Notes under the pieces: generated by a model
The model's input: the letters and a program-made list of their open reading frames with translations, nothing else
Databases searched by the model: none
What the model was told of the DNA's origin: nothing
In this document: positions 54,686 to 64,000 of the stretch, in pieces
How the letters are laid out: each line of letters begins with the position of its first letter
Numbering within the stretch: the first letter of the stretch is position 1
Translations under genes and position numbers: made by a program
DNA from: Sipunculus nudus
Taxonomy: Eukaryota; Annelida; Sipuncula; Golfingiida; Sipunculidae
Reading direction: 5' to 3'
DNA: 64,000 nucleotides
NCBI GenBank assembly: GCA_026874595.1
Contig: JAPPUL010000068.1
Coordinates: 1,999,001 to 2,063,000 of the forward strand

Positions 54686-55759
54686 TTAATCTAACACTGA
54701 CAGGACTTCTGCATACGGCTTTGGCTGTTTTGAATAATTTATACGCAAAAGCAGTTTAACTGGTTTTGAAAGTATTCCCTTTGACAATATCCGTTCCTCA
54801 TCTACCAACCGAAACCTCCTATCCCCTTCTCCCTCTATTATATATTCCTTATCACCCACGCTAACTACATTCCCATAAAGTACTACCTTCATATCATCAT
54901 ATTTATATGATTGCGTAAACAGATCTTTTACTCTTTCATACTCTATAGCATCCTCCTCTCCTTTCCCGTACCCGTATATTAATTCCCTCATACCATGTTC
55001 AAGCTCTATCTTCTCTTCTATACTCATATTTGATGACAATAGACTGTTTAATATTATTCTCCTGCTTCGTATATCTCCCTCTTTAGATAGTTCCTCTAAC
55101 TTTGTGTCTCTTTGCTCTCTACTTAGATAGTTTATTTTATTATACTTAAGCCGTTCCTTTATATAGGCAGACCCTAAAGCATATGAAGCTTCTAACTCAG
55201 ATTCTTCTGACCCAGATTCTTCATCTACCCCCATAACCTTCGTTTGTCCCTTATCTAAACTATTGTATATACCCCAGCCAAATGATAATACTAGCACTAT
55301 CACAAATATTGTTGCTAGGCTCTTTTGGTACTTATATAATTGCCAGTTCACTTCCCGTAGGTATTTATTTGGTTCCAGATTAGAGAGTATTAGGGACACT
55401 TCTTTATTGTTTTTAAACCGATTCAAATTCCTCTTTACAAGCTTATTACTACTATTTATATCTAATATCCTTATATAGAGCTCAATCGCTTCGCTTACTC
55501 CACCTTCTAATAAATATATATAGGCTTGGCCGTTAAGACTCAGTTCATCGTAGGAATTTAAACTTAAGGCTTTACTTATATACATTTTTGCATCTTCGTA
55601 ACGTTGCATATATATATGCACTATCCCATAAAGACCATAATATATAGATTCTTTCTTTGCGTGAAGTCGCTCAAGCTCTATAAGCGTTAATGCTTGATCA
55701 TAACGACCTTCTTCAAGATATTTGAAAACTTTCCTTTCCAACTTTATTCGGTTTAACAT
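54686..55759 (-). CDS. Single-pass membrane TPR protein
   Basis: 357 aa. N-terminal TPR region (about 1-125; EGRYDQALTLIELERL, QRYEDAKMYISKALSL), one membrane helix near 152-170, an acidic linker, and a C-terminal region (about 290-357) with beta strands resembling a small OB-like or SH3-like domain. The TPRs would be cytosolic and the tail periplasmic. It follows the NfeD-type protease gene. Function unknown. Confidence 0.65.
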   Translation of the reverse strand: MLNRIKLERKVFKYLEEGRYDQALTLIELERLHAKKESIYYGLYGIVHIYMQRYEDAKMYISKALSLNSYDELSLNGQAYIYLLEGGVSEAIELYIRILDINSSNKLVKRNLNRFKNNKEVSLILSNLEPNKYLREVNWQLYKYQKSLATIFVIVLVLSFGWGIYNSLDKGQTKVMGVDEESGSEESELEASYALGSAYIKERLKYNKINYLSREQRDTKLEELSKEGDIRSRRIILNSLLSSNMSIEEKIELEHGMRELIYGYGKGEEDAIEYERVKDLFTQSYKYDDMKVVLYGNVVSVGDKEYIIEGEGDRRFRLVDEERILSKGILSKPVKLLLRINYSKQPKPYAEVLSVLD

Positions 55760-55842
55760 CTTTGTCTATCTTTTCTTTGCTTAGTATAAGCCCTCTTATT
55801 ATAAGATTTCTTATTTTTAAGCTTAAGCTAAAGGCCCTTTCT

Positions 55843-57357
55843 CTATCCTTTATAAGGATTAACTACTATTGCTCCCAAAGTCGTCTCTATCACCTTAACG
55901 CTAACACCCTGCTCTATGTAATTACCTTCTGCTACTGCATCATAGCGCTTTTTATCCACCATTATTATCCCAGATGGCCGCAACTTCGTTAACGTAACCC
56001 CTCGCTTTCCTAGCAGCTCCTTATTATCTCCATGCGACTGTCCTTCTATCTTCGCCTCTTTTAACGTGATACGTGAAAAACGTACCGACCTCGGTATGTA
56101 TTTATATAATATTATTATCCCAATAACCACCACCACAAACGATATTATTAGTACCATAGAAGCCTCAGATAACTTTGTCATACTTGAACTTATGTCAAAT
56201 AAGTCCACGCCAAGCGCCGTTACAAAACTCGATATAAGGGCTATTACTCCCGCAAACCCAAGTATTCCAAACCCAGGTGTTACAAATATTTCTACCGATA
56301 GCAATACAAGTGCTATCAAAAATAATATCAAACTCTGATAGGAAGCATTTCCTACTACTAAATTACCATAAAAGAATAGCGACAGTGCAAGTAACCCTAT
56401 TGTCCCAGGTATCCCAAATCCCGCTGTCCATAACTCCATTATTAGCCCAAGCATCCCTACACTAAGTAGTAATGACGTTAATACCGGATGCGTTAAGATG
56501 CTTAATAGCCTATCCTCTGTTGTCGCTTCGAGTACCTCAAGCTTATATTTATCAAGTTCAAACTCTTTCAATATCTCTTCTAAACTATTATATATCCCGT
56601 CTGAGACCCCTATCTCGTATGCCTCTTTACTCGTTAAAGTCAATATCTCTCCTTTCTTTAAGCTATATCCATCGTTTTCAAGCGTTAGTTCTACATCAGG
56701 ATCTACCATCGATGTGAATATTCGAGGTAAGTTCCTAAGTACGTTCTTTTGCCTTATATGATGGTATTTTGTGCTGCCTTCGCTTATATCTTTTATTATC
56801 CTATTTATTCTTTTATTGGCTGATGCTTTCATGAGGGCTCTAAGTCCTGACATCAGCTTTGCATACACTCGTTTATCTTTTATCGAACTTGCTTGCCCTG
56901 TACTTTGATCCATCACTATAGGATAGGCATCCCCTATCTTTCCTCCCTCTGATATTATTACATAGTCACTTGCAAGCGATATTATTGCTCCTGCTGAGTA
57001 GGCTGAGTCATTTACATAGGCTATCGTTGGTATGCTCATCCCTTTTATATAGGTTGCTATCTTTTGCGCATCACTTAATGTTCCTCCCGGTGTATCTATC
57101 TCTATTATAAATGCCTTTGCATTCTTGTCTTTACTTGCAAGTTCTAGATTCTTCTTTACGTAATTACTGTATGATGGCGATACCGCTCCAAAATCATCTA
57201 TTATTGTTAAATAATATACTTTGCCTTCTCCTCCTACAATCTCTTTATTTCCCTCTTCCTTACCATACATATTAACTAATAGCTGTATCATAACAATAAC
57301 AAGTATTAATAGTCTTAGCTTTCTTTTCATATTTTCCATAACGTATTTTCGATTCAT
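55843..57357 (-). CDS. NfeD-family membrane serine protease (ClpP-class)
   Basis: 504 aa. Signal or anchor near 12-30; ClpP-class domain with IDTPGGTLSDAQ, then YVNDSAYSAGAIISLASD, where the Ser of SAYSAG is the nucleophile; four or five membrane helices (about 290-430); and a C-terminal OB-fold (NfeDC, GVTLTKLRPSGIIMV). Long NfeD proteins usually pair with a stomatin/SPFH partner; none is seen here. They act in membrane-protein quality control. The true start may be a later ATG (residue 7 or 10). Confidence 0.87.
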   Translation of the reverse strand: MNRKYVMENMKRKLRLLILVIVMIQLLVNMYGKEEGNKEIVGGEGKVYYLTIIDDFGAVSPSYSNYVKKNLELASKDKNAKAFIIEIDTPGGTLSDAQKIATYIKGMSIPTIAYVNDSAYSAGAIISLASDYVIISEGGKIGDAYPIVMDQSTGQASSIKDKRVYAKLMSGLRALMKASANKRINRIIKDISEGSTKYHHIRQKNVLRNLPRIFTSMVDPDVELTLENDGYSLKKGEILTLTSKEAYEIGVSDGIYNSLEEILKEFELDKYKLEVLEATTEDRLLSILTHPVLTSLLLSVGMLGLIMELWTAGFGIPGTIGLLALSLFFYGNLVVGNASYQSLILFLIALVLLSVEIFVTPGFGILGFAGVIALISSFVTALGVDLFDISSSMTKLSEASMVLIISFVVVVIGIIILYKYIPRSVRFSRITLKEAKIEGQSHGDNKELLGKRGVTLTKLRPSGIIMVDKKRYDAVAEGNYIEQGVSVKVIETTLGAIVVNPYKG

Positions 57358-57406
57358 ATTATTCTTTTTTATACTATTTCTTTCTCTACCAAGCTCTACT
57401 CTCTCT

Positions 57407-58261
57407 TTAATATCTAATCACCAATACTCTATCTTTGCCTGATAAGTCTTTTAGCTCCTCATATATAATATAGTCATTATCTTTAAATAATGTTATAACC
57501 CTTTTTTTTTGCTCCATCCCTATCTCGGCTAGTAATATACCGCCTCTTCTTAAGTTATTCTTTACTTTCTTAGCTATATTCTTATAAAACTCATACCCAC
57601 CCTCTCCTCCATCTAAGGCCAGTTTAGGTTCATATCTTACACTTCTATCTAAATACAATAAATCTATTTCTGATATATATGGAGGATTTATTGTTATAAG
57701 ATCGTACTTCTTTTCCATTCCCATACCCTTCTTTATATCTATAATAGATATTTTTCCGCTTAGTCCATGCAGTTTCATATTTTTACTTGCGATCTTTAAT
57801 GCATCCTCCGATATGTCTGAACACTCTCCTACAAAAACATCTTTTGCATTCTTTAATACACTCGTAATAACACATCCTGAGCCGCTACACATATCATGAT
57901 AATTTATACTCTTTAAAGCAGAAAATATCTCTTTATACTTCTGAAGTACATACTCTACCATATGTTCGGTCTCGGGCCTTGGTATTAACACATTATCATT
58001 TACATAAAAGTTTAATGAATAAAACTCTTGTCGCTCAACTATATATGCTATTGGCTCCCCACCTAAGGCTCGCCTTTCTACTATAGCTAGATACTCTTTT
58101 ATTGTTTTATAACTGGCTTTTTTATCTAAGTAGAATATTAATTTATCTCTTTGGACTTCAAGTACATATGATAATAGTACCTCGGATTCAAGATGTGATA
58201 CTTTATAACTATAGCCTTTAAATATCTTTCTACCTAGTTCTAACAAATTATAATTATTCAT
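57407..58261 (-). CDS. prmC: Release factor glutamine methyltransferase
   Basis: 284 aa. PrmC methylates the Gln of the GGQ motif in release factors. NPPY at 192-195 and the SAM loop DMCSGSGC at 123-130 (DLGTGSG in most) are seen, as is RPETEHMVE. It lies 53 bases downstream of prfA, its substrate gene, the common arrangement. Confidence 0.94.
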   Translation of the reverse strand: MNNYNLLELGRKIFKGYSYKVSHLESEVLLSYVLEVQRDKLIFYLDKKASYKTIKEYLAIVERRALGGEPIAYIVERQEFYSLNFYVNDNVLIPRPETEHMVEYVLQKYKEIFSALKSINYHDMCSGSGCVITSVLKNAKDVFVGECSDISEDALKIASKNMKLHGLSGKISIIDIKKGMGMEKKYDLITINPPYISEIDLLYLDRSVRYEPKLALDGGEGGYEFYKNIAKKVKNNLRRGGILLAEIGMEQKKRVITLFKDNDYIIYEELKDLSGKDRVLVIRY

Positions 58262-58314
58262 TCTGTAATCATTTATTGCTTAGGCAACTACTTATGTTCT
58301 TTATTTGTTACTTC

Positions 58315-59424
58315 TTATGTTAGGCTTTTTAGTTTATCTTCTTTTTCTTTCTCTTGAAGCTTTTCTATGAACTCTTCTATCTCGCCGTTTAGAAGACTTT
58401 CTAGTTTATTATATATTGAATAGTTTATACGATGGTCTGTCATACGGTTTTGTTGAAAGTTATATGTCCGTATCCTTTCTGATCTGTCGCCTGAACCTAT
58501 TTGTCTTGCTCGCTCTTCTTTCAAATCTTTTGCACGCTCTTCTTCTAATTTATCTTTTATCCGTGCACGTAAAACTCGCATTGCCTTAGCTTTATTTTTA
58601 TGTTGAGACTTCTCGTCTTGGCATTGGACTGTTATCCCGTACTTTATATGCGTAATCCGAACTGCTGAATCTGTTGTATTAACACTTTGTCCGCCAGGCC
58701 CACTTGATCTGTATACATCTATTCGTAAATCGTTTGGATTTATTTCTATCTCTGTCTCCTCTGCTTCTGCAAGTACTGCTACTGTAACTGCTGAAGTATG
58801 AATCCGTCCGCTTGACTCCGTTACTGGTACCCTTTGTACCCTATGTCCGCCCATCTCAAATTTTAACTTATTATATACTCCATCGCCGGATACACTAAAT
58901 ATTACTTCTTTATACCCTCCTCCTTCTGTTGGGGAGGCGCTTAATTGCTCCACTTTCATTACATGTCTATCTGCATATTTTACATACATTCTATATAAAT
59001 CTGAGGCGAATAATGCTGCTTCATCTCCTCCTGTCCCTGCCCTAATCTCCATTATAACATTTTTATCCTCATTTGCATCCTTCGGTAACAAGCTAAGCTT
59101 TAAACCCTTTTCAACTACATCTCGTTGCCTAAATAAAGCACTAAGCTCCTCTCTTACAAGTTCTTTTAATTCCTCATCCTCCTCTACGCTTAATAACTCC
59201 TCTGTTTCGCTAATCTTTAATAACACTCCCTTATATTCTTCGTACCTCCCCATCAACTCCTCAAGCACCTTATGTTCCTTCAATTTTAATAAATACACAT
59301 TTGAGCCATAGTCTTGAGCACCGCTACTTAACTCCTCTGACAACTCCTTATACTTTCTTTCAAGACTTTCTAATTTCTCTAACAAATGTTTCTTAGTACC
59401 TCTCCATGGCTTGATTTTATTCAA
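58315..59424 (-). CDS. prfA: Peptide chain release factor 1
   Basis: 369 aa. The GGQ motif is at 244-246 and the codon-reading tripeptide P200-V201-T202 marks RF1 (UAA/UAG) rather than RF2. The start is a TTG at 59424; a second in-frame TTG about 13 codons later, where family alignments usually begin ([12 protein letters not shown]), is an alternative. The tRNA-Arg gene ends 26 bases upstream. Confidence 0.95.
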   Translation of the reverse strand: MNKIKPWRGTKKHLLEKLESLERKYKELSEELSSGAQDYGSNVYLLKLKEHKVLEELMGRYEEYKGVLLKISETEELLSVEEDEELKELVREELSALFRQRDVVEKGLKLSLLPKDANEDKNVIMEIRAGTGGDEAALFASDLYRMYVKYADRHVMKVEQLSASPTEGGGYKEVIFSVSGDGVYNKLKFEMGGHRVQRVPVTESSGRIHTSAVTVAVLAEAEETEIEINPNDLRIDVYRSSGPGGQSVNTTDSAVRITHIKYGITVQCQDEKSQHKNKAKAMRVLRARIKDKLEEERAKDLKEERARQIGSGDRSERIRTYNFQQNRMTDHRINYSIYNKLESLLNGEIEEFIEKLQEKEKEDKLKSLT

Positions 59425-59449
59425 CTTTCTATCGCATAATACGATATAT

Positions 59450-59522
59450 TAGGCCTAAGAGGACTTGAACCTCTGCACATGGTTTAGGAAACCACTGCTC
59501 TATCCACCTGAGCTATAGGCCC
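59450..59522 (-). tRNA. tRNA-Arg (anticodon CCU)
   Basis: 73 nt folding into a standard cloverleaf: 7-bp acceptor stem (GGGCCTA with TAGGCCT, one G-T pair), D arm GCTCAGGTGGATAGAGC, anticodon loop TTCCTAA giving CCU, and T arm AGAGG-TTCAAGT-CCTCT. The discriminator is A. CCA is not encoded, so it must be added by a CCA-adding enzyme. It reads the AGG codon. Confidence 0.95.
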
Positions 59523-59624
59523 TTTTTATCTTCTATAACAATTTCCTAATATAATATTTTTTAGACTTTTTGTGGGACTTTTTTAATGGCTTTCTATATA
59601 CCAAAACCATTTAATTCAAATTTA

Positions 59625-60296
59625 TCAACGCAATTCTTCACTTTGGAGCTTACGTTTATTATATACAAAGCGAGAAAGCTCGTTTACGCTCTTAAGCACT
59701 ATTTTACCGCCTCTTATCTCTATCTTTCCCATGTCTGCATAATGTTTTAATATCTTGCTACCTTCTTCTAGTTTCACTGCACACCATCTTGACACTTGCT
59801 CTTGATCTGTTTCTATTTCCACTATATTAACATCTTCAGAACCTGATATCCCTTTTTGTTCTGCCAACATCAACAAGGTATCTACTATCTTTGCATCTGA
59901 ATCTGTTAAACTCAATATCTCAAGCCTGCGTTTTGCCTCATATATCCGCTTACTAAATATCTTTAAGAGCTTTACTGCTATTGCCGGATTTGCCTTTAAA
60001 AGACCTTCAAAGTTTTGTCTGTTAAAATTTAATACCTTAACTTCTGTATCAGCCGTTGCTGTTGCACTACGTGGCACATCCTCCAATAACGCCATCTCCC
60101 CAAATATATCTCCTTCTCCTAATATGTCTAATATCCTCTCTTTGCCCTTTACCACTTTTGTTATCTTTACTACTCCTGATTGGATTAAATAAAAATCATC
60201 TCCAGGCTCATGTTCACAAAATATTATGTGGCCCTTCTCTATTACTTTGCCGAATTTATCATATAGTATATCCATCGTATATCCATCGCTCACCAA
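59625..60296 (-). CDS. Crp/Fnr-family regulator
   Basis: 223 aa as an open frame from a TTG; ATG at 60275 (MDILYDKF) is a more natural start. A cyclic-nucleotide-binding domain (about 10-125; GDIFGEMALLEDVPRSATATA) is followed by the dimer helix and a C-terminal winged-helix-like region whose recognition helix (about 168-185) is only weakly Crp-like. No Fnr-type cysteine cluster is seen. cAMP or a related ligand is possible. It follows the cNMP/TPR gene by 65 bases. Confidence 0.8.
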   Translation of the reverse strand: MVSDGYTMDILYDKFGKVIEKGHIIFCEHEPGDDFYLIQSGVVKITKVVKGKERILDILGEGDIFGEMALLEDVPRSATATADTEVKVLNFNRQNFEGLLKANPAIAVKLLKIFSKRIYEAKRRLEILSLTDSDAKIVDTLLMLAEQKGISGSEDVNIVEIETDQEQVSRWCAVKLEEGSKILKHYADMGKIEIRGGKIVLKSVNELSRFVYNKRKLQSEELR

Positions 60297-60361
60297 TTAT
60301 TTATTATTACATTATTCTATATTCTATAGCTTGGCTCTTTTTTTATAAAAACCATTATTCT

Positions 60362-61330
60362 CTATAGTTCATTTATTAGCTTTTTTGCTTTTTGACTTAT
60401 TTCATCCGTTCCTAAGGATGACACCTTTTCAAGAAAGCTTTTTGCCTTGTCTTTCTCTCCTAACTCCTTATAGGATAATCCTATATAGTATAGTGCATTC
60501 TTTACATAACTACTCTTTTTATTATCTCTTACAAATTCTGTGTATTGGCTTATTACTTTTTTATATTCTCCCAGTTCGTAATAACAATATATTTTATTAA
60601 ACCGAGCCTTTAATCCTATAGAATCTGTCCTATTTACGCCAGGGTCAACTCCTTCTACCTTTTCAAAATACTCTATTGCATTACTATATTTCTTCGCATC
60701 TAGGGCATCAAGACCAAGATCACATAACTCCTCTCGTTTTATATTTTTATTATCTCCTTTGGCTTCTCCTAGCTTTTGTGTGTCGCCTGACAATGGCTGG
60801 CTCCTCAACGCCATATCTATATATTTATGCGCTTCATAAACATTATCTGCTTGGGGATAATGTTCTATATATTTATGTAGTGCATACTGTGCTCCCTCAA
60901 AATTGCCAACCCTCATATAGTGTTCGCCAAGTTTAAATAATGATACTTCGTTTGTATACTCCTCTCCGGTCCGAGACAACAACTTCTCCGCCTCCTTGCC
61001 TATAAGACGTAATTGGGTACTAAATCTTTTTAGCATATTTAAAACGAGAGTTATATTCTTTGATACCATTATCTCAAATTCCGAAAGGTTAAGCACTATT
61101 ACAACAGAATCTAGCTTTACTTCCGCAGTCTCCTCCCTACGAAAACTACCTAACGCTGACTTAACTCCAAAAAAATCCCCTTCCTTTAAATTCTCTATAT
61201 TTAATTCTGTCCCAGTAAGCCCATTGTCTGTTAGCGTTACAAGCCCATGCTTCAATATATACATCTCCTTCCCTAAGTCTCCCTTAAAATAAATTATTGA
61301 ACCTTCTTTATAGTTTCTTGTTAACGCCAT
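60362..61330 (-). CDS. Cyclic-nucleotide-binding-domain/TPR protein
   Basis: 322 aa. Residues 1-115 are a cNMP-binding fold (EGDFFGVKSALGSFRREETAEV), here without a DNA-binding domain; instead residues about 125-322 carry TPR units (VGNFEGAQYALHKYIEHYP, KKYSNAIEYFEKVEG, LGEKDKAKSFLEKV). It could pass a nucleotide signal to a protein partner. Its ATG directly follows the amidohydrolase stop, so the two are coupled, and a Crp-type gene follows. Confidence 0.8.
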   Translation of the reverse strand: MALTRNYKEGSIIYFKGDLGKEMYILKHGLVTLTDNGLTGTELNIENLKEGDFFGVKSALGSFRREETAEVKLDSVVIVLNLSEFEIMVSKNITLVLNMLKRFSTQLRLIGKEAEKLLSRTGEEYTNEVSLFKLGEHYMRVGNFEGAQYALHKYIEHYPQADNVYEAHKYIDMALRSQPLSGDTQKLGEAKGDNKNIKREELCDLGLDALDAKKYSNAIEYFEKVEGVDPGVNRTDSIGLKARFNKIYCYYELGEYKKVISQYTEFVRDNKKSSYVKNALYYIGLSYKELGEKDKAKSFLEKVSSLGTDEISQKAKKLINEL

Positions 61331-62596
61331 TTATCTTTTATGCCCCCTACCTCCTGCACTTATAGGCAAAAAACCAAATTCTTTCTTAAATCCTAATGTC
61401 TTTTGTATCTTATATAGCAACCCCAATGGATCACTTACATCATTTATTATTTTATCCTTCCTTTCCAACTTGAAAACCTTATAGCTTACATTAAAATATT
61501 CAAATACCCAGGATAGCTCTTTATCTCCATATATCGGCTTCCCTTTGTATATTACTAGCGATATATCCTCTAAGGAAGCATCCACCAATGTTTTATATGG
61601 CTCCTGTCCTTTGTCTTTTATTAACACAAATTCTGCCATCTTACCTTTTTCTATACTACCTAATTTATCTGATATCTGTAAAGCCTTAGAAGGATTTATT
61701 GTAACCATATAAACTAGTTCTTTATAAGAAAGCTCCTCTCCATACATTTGCTTATACGTCTTTTTTGCAAACTTTAATTCTTCAAGTATATGCGCGGAGC
61801 CAGATGCAGGCGAATCAGTTCCAAGAGATACATTAATCCCTGCATTCATTATCTCTTTAATCCTTGCTGTCCTTTCAAACATATATAAATTCGATACAGG
61901 ACACCACACCAAATGAGCTTGACATCTTGATATTACCTCTATATCTTTATCTGATAAGGCTATGCCGTGTATAAGCACAGTGTTTTTTGTTAACGCATCC
62001 ATTTGTAATAGATAATCTATTCCCTTCATTGACTCCATGTCAAATCCTTCCTCTATGTGCGTTATAAACGGTTCGTTATTTCTTACTGCTTTTGTATGTT
62101 CTTCTTCAACGCCATCTCCCCATTTTAAATCATAACTTGATACTTCATGCGCAAGAGAGTAATCCTTTAACACGCGTATAGGCATTCTAGGTATGAATTT
62201 ATCGTTTATTATATGAGGTATATGGTCAGATACTGTCAGTACTCCAGATAAAAGATTTTTGTAAGCTCCAAGAAAGTATATATCTATATTTTCATTCTTT
62301 CCACGCTCTTTATAAGTTTCTGATGCCTTTAAAGCTATATCCCATGGATGCCAATTAAGATATGGCCTTCCCTTACCTATCTTTGGTAGGTATGTTCCCA
62401 ACAAATGATCATGTGCATTTATTAGAGCTGGATACATTATGTAATCATTAAGCTCTATATCTACTCTTTTGCCACTTGCTCCCCTCTTCCCAACTCCTAA
62501 TATCATTTCTCCTTCTATATCTACATAACCTGATTTTATTACCTCATGCGGGCTGACTACATATCCTGTCCGCAATAAAATCTTAGCCATCTTCAT
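61331..62596 (-). CDS. Amidohydrolase-superfamily metal-dependent hydrolase
   Basis: 421 aa, ATZ/TRZ/ADE-type fold. NAHDHLLG near 59-66 is the HxH metal motif; THIEEGFD, the metal His of LIHGIALS, CPVSNLYMF and LGTDSPASG follow in order. Such enzymes deaminate or hydrolyse purine- and pterin-like compounds. Substrate not predictable from sequence; an aminofutalosine deaminase (MqnX type) is one option because the same genome has mqnA/C/E. The last 70 residues extend beyond the usual core. Confidence 0.75.
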   Translation of the reverse strand: MKMAKILLRTGYVVSPHEVIKSGYVDIEGEMILGVGKRGASGKRVDIELNDYIMYPALINAHDHLLGTYLPKIGKGRPYLNWHPWDIALKASETYKERGKNENIDIYFLGAYKNLLSGVLTVSDHIPHIINDKFIPRMPIRVLKDYSLAHEVSSYDLKWGDGVEEEHTKAVRNNEPFITHIEEGFDMESMKGIDYLLQMDALTKNTVLIHGIALSDKDIEVISRCQAHLVWCPVSNLYMFERTARIKEIMNAGINVSLGTDSPASGSAHILEELKFAKKTYKQMYGEELSYKELVYMVTINPSKALQISDKLGSIEKGKMAEFVLIKDKGQEPYKTLVDASLEDISLVIYKGKPIYGDKELSWVFEYFNVSYKVFKLERKDKIINDVSDPLGLLYKIQKTLGFKKEFGFLPISAGGRGHKR

Positions 62597-62977
62597 ATAC
62601 CTCTGTTATATAATGTCCCTTACGAATATCTCTATATATCCATTCTCTTCTAGTAGTACAAGTAGTAGTACAATTATTTTGCCTTATAATAAACATTTAA
62701 ACTCATATCTAACTTTTTTAAATCTAACTATTTTTTTTAAAATAATATCGGATATTATTATACTATAATTTAAATTATACACCAGTATAAATAAAATTAC
62801 ATTTTAAAATAAAAGATTACTAAATTATAGATACTCAATTAGCATTATACACTATTAAAATAAACATTTATTTTATTAATTTACTTCTACTACTATCTAT
62901 TCTTTATTACACTTTACGTAATTAAAAAAAGAGTACCAAAGCAAAATTAAAATCATTTAAAGTTAAACAAATATATC
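62597..62977. other. AT-rich divergent intergenic region before glgC
   Basis: 381 bases with no visible gene. tagtagtaca repeats twice with a 12-base period (62651-62674), near the amidohydrolase start. The rest is extremely AT-rich and must hold promoters for both directions, but none stands out. No SD precedes glgC. Confidence 0.5.
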
Positions 62978-64000
62978 ATGAAAGTGCTTGCTATAATCTT
63001 GGCCGGTGGCAAAGGAAGCCGTCTTTATCCTCTTACTGAGGATAGATGTAAACCTGCTGTTGTTTTCGGCGGTAAATACAGAATTATTGATTTCACTCTA
63101 AGTAATTGTATCAATTCTGGTATTAGAAATATTAACGTTATGGTACAGTATCTTTCTGATTCATTGCAAAAGCATATACGTAACGCCTGGAGTATATTAT
63201 CTCCTGCTTTAAATGAATATGTTGATGTTTATCCGCCTCAACAGATTTATGAGGGGAGCTGGTATCGAGGAACGGCTGACGCTATATTCCAAAACTTATA
63301 CACCATCGAACGAATGAATTTGGATTACATACTTATACTTTCTGGCGACCATATTTATGAGATGGATTATAGGAATATTATACAGTACCATATTAACAAA
63401 AACTCAGATCTAACAATTGCTACCGTCCCTGTTAAATGTGCTGAGGCTAAAGGTTTTGGTATCATAAATATTAATGAACAAAATAAAGTTATCGGCTTTG
63501 AAGAAAAACCTAAAAACCCTAAACATATCCCAGGTAACAAATTTATGGCACTTGCCTCTATGGGTATATACGTCTTCTCTAAAGACGTTTTATTATATAA
63601 TCTCAAGCTTGACGCACGCTCATCATCATCACATGACTTTGGCAAGGATATAATCCCCAATATGGTGTCTGATAACAACGTATATTCTTTTGCTCATCAG
63701 GACCCCAAAACAGGTAATCCGTTATACTGGAGAGATGTTGGTACAATTAAATCGTTTTATGACGCTAACATGGACTTTCTAAAACCTATTGCTCCTATAT
63801 CGTTATATAACGAAGCTTGGAAATATAGGACTTATCAAGAAAACAGTACACCGACAATGGTTGACAATAAAAACAATAACATATCTTTCTATAACAACAT
63901 TATAACAGGCGGCTCTATTATTAAGGGATCTGTTATGAATTCTATCTTGTCTCCGGGCGTCATTGTTGAAGAAGATGCTTTAGTTGAAGATTCAATCCTT
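62978..64000 (+). CDS. glgC: Glucose-1-phosphate adenylyltransferase (3' end outside window)
   Basis: 341 codons are visible and the gene is open at the window edge (family length about 400-430). It makes ADP-glucose for glycogen. AGGKGSRLYPLTEDRCKPA at 9-27 holds the nucleotide loop and the substrate lysine; WYRGTADA, SGDHIY, EEKP and YWRDVGT follow in the expected order, and the left-handed beta-helix part starts near 300. Like folC it is pyrimidine-rich in its coding strand and lacks an obvious SD. Confidence 0.93.
   Translation, partial: MKVLAIILAGGKGSRLYPLTEDRCKPAVVFGGKYRIIDFTLSNCINSGIRNINVMVQYLSDSLQKHIRNAWSILSPALNEYVDVYPPQQIYEGSWYRGTADAIFQNLYTIERMNLDYILILSGDHIYEMDYRNIIQYHINKNSDLTIATVPVKCAEAKGFGIININEQNKVIGFEEKPKNPKHIPGNKFMALASMGIYVFSKDVLLYNLKLDARSSSSHDFGKDIIPNMVSDNNVYSFAHQDPKTGNPLYWRDVGTIKSFYDANMDFLKPIAPISLYNEAWKYRTYQENSTPTMVDNKNNNISFYNNIITGGSIIKGSVMNSILSPGVIVEEDALVEDSIL

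Noticed and set aside
1-64000. Mobile genetic elements, phage genes or rRNA
   Set aside because: No transposase, integrase, phage structural gene, toxin-antitoxin pair or rRNA segment was recognised on either strand.

Overview
This is a low-GC window (AT-rich both in genes and between them) from a diderm bacterium. The outer membrane is supported by an LPS-transport ATPase (lptB), an LptA/OstA-type protein, a beta-barrel-like protein, two Tat-type lipoprotein precursors and parvulin-like periplasmic folding machinery. Menaquinone is made by the futalosine route (mqnA, mqnC, mqnE). There is no rRNA or other decisive taxonomic marker. Frequent TTG starts, many small TPR proteins, loose lipoboxes, a cyclic-nucleotide-domain/TPR fusion and secreted ankyrin lipoproteins are compatible with Spirochaetota or another deep-branching host-associated or marine diderm, but this is only an impression.

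Region 1 (0.1-4.3 kb, + strand): a Tat-exported SoxB-like thiosulfohydrolase, a DUF302-like membrane-anchored protein, a TlpA/SoxW-like thioredoxin and an HD-GYP protein. Region 2 (4.4-10.9 kb, - strand): one compact operon of a small membrane protein, a three-part TRAP transporter (DctP, DctQ, DctM), a sulfopropanediol dehydrogenase of the HisD fold (hpsN), a short-chain dehydrogenase and a zinc alcohol dehydrogenase. Together these read as uptake and oxidation of 2,3-dihydroxypropane-1-sulfonate (DHPS) to sulfolactate. Region 3 (11.3-15.0 kb): rsmE, a comF homologue, a fragment of a decayed repeat protein and two unknown envelope proteins.

Region 4 (15.0-21.6 kb, +): rlmB-like methyltransferase, LysM/degenerate M23 protein, apt, mqnE, mqnA, mqnC, panC. 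Region 5 (21.6-34.8 kb, mostly -): ptsN-like, hpf, rpoN, lptB and a very long LptA-like gene in one series, then TPR and small membrane proteins, folC (alone on +), a phosphohexomutase and a sigma-54-dependent response regulator.

Region 6 (35.0-49.2 kb, +): three secreted ankyrin-repeat genes made by recent tandem duplication, two of them frameshifted at G runs; then lutABC, a large FAD/Fe-S 2-hydroxyacid dehydrogenase, a TAXI-type TRAP transporter (receptor plus fused permease) and a beta-barrel-like protein carrying a ten-C tract. Region 7 (49.2-62.6 kb, -): a broken SH3-domain gene, nusB, a parvulin, envelope/TPR/LysM proteins, murC, an NfeD protease, prmC, prfA, tRNA-Arg(CCU), a Crp-type regulator, a cNMP/TPR protein and an amidohydrolase. 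glgC starts at 62978 (+) and runs off the end.

The metabolic theme is oxidation of small sulfonates, thiosulfate and hydroxy acids imported by TRAP systems, feeding a menaquinone-based chain. The structural theme is replication slippage: short exact tandem duplications at gene ends, low-complexity insertions in housekeeping proteins, and G/C homopolymers in surface genes. No transposase, integrase, CRISPR array or phage gene was seen.
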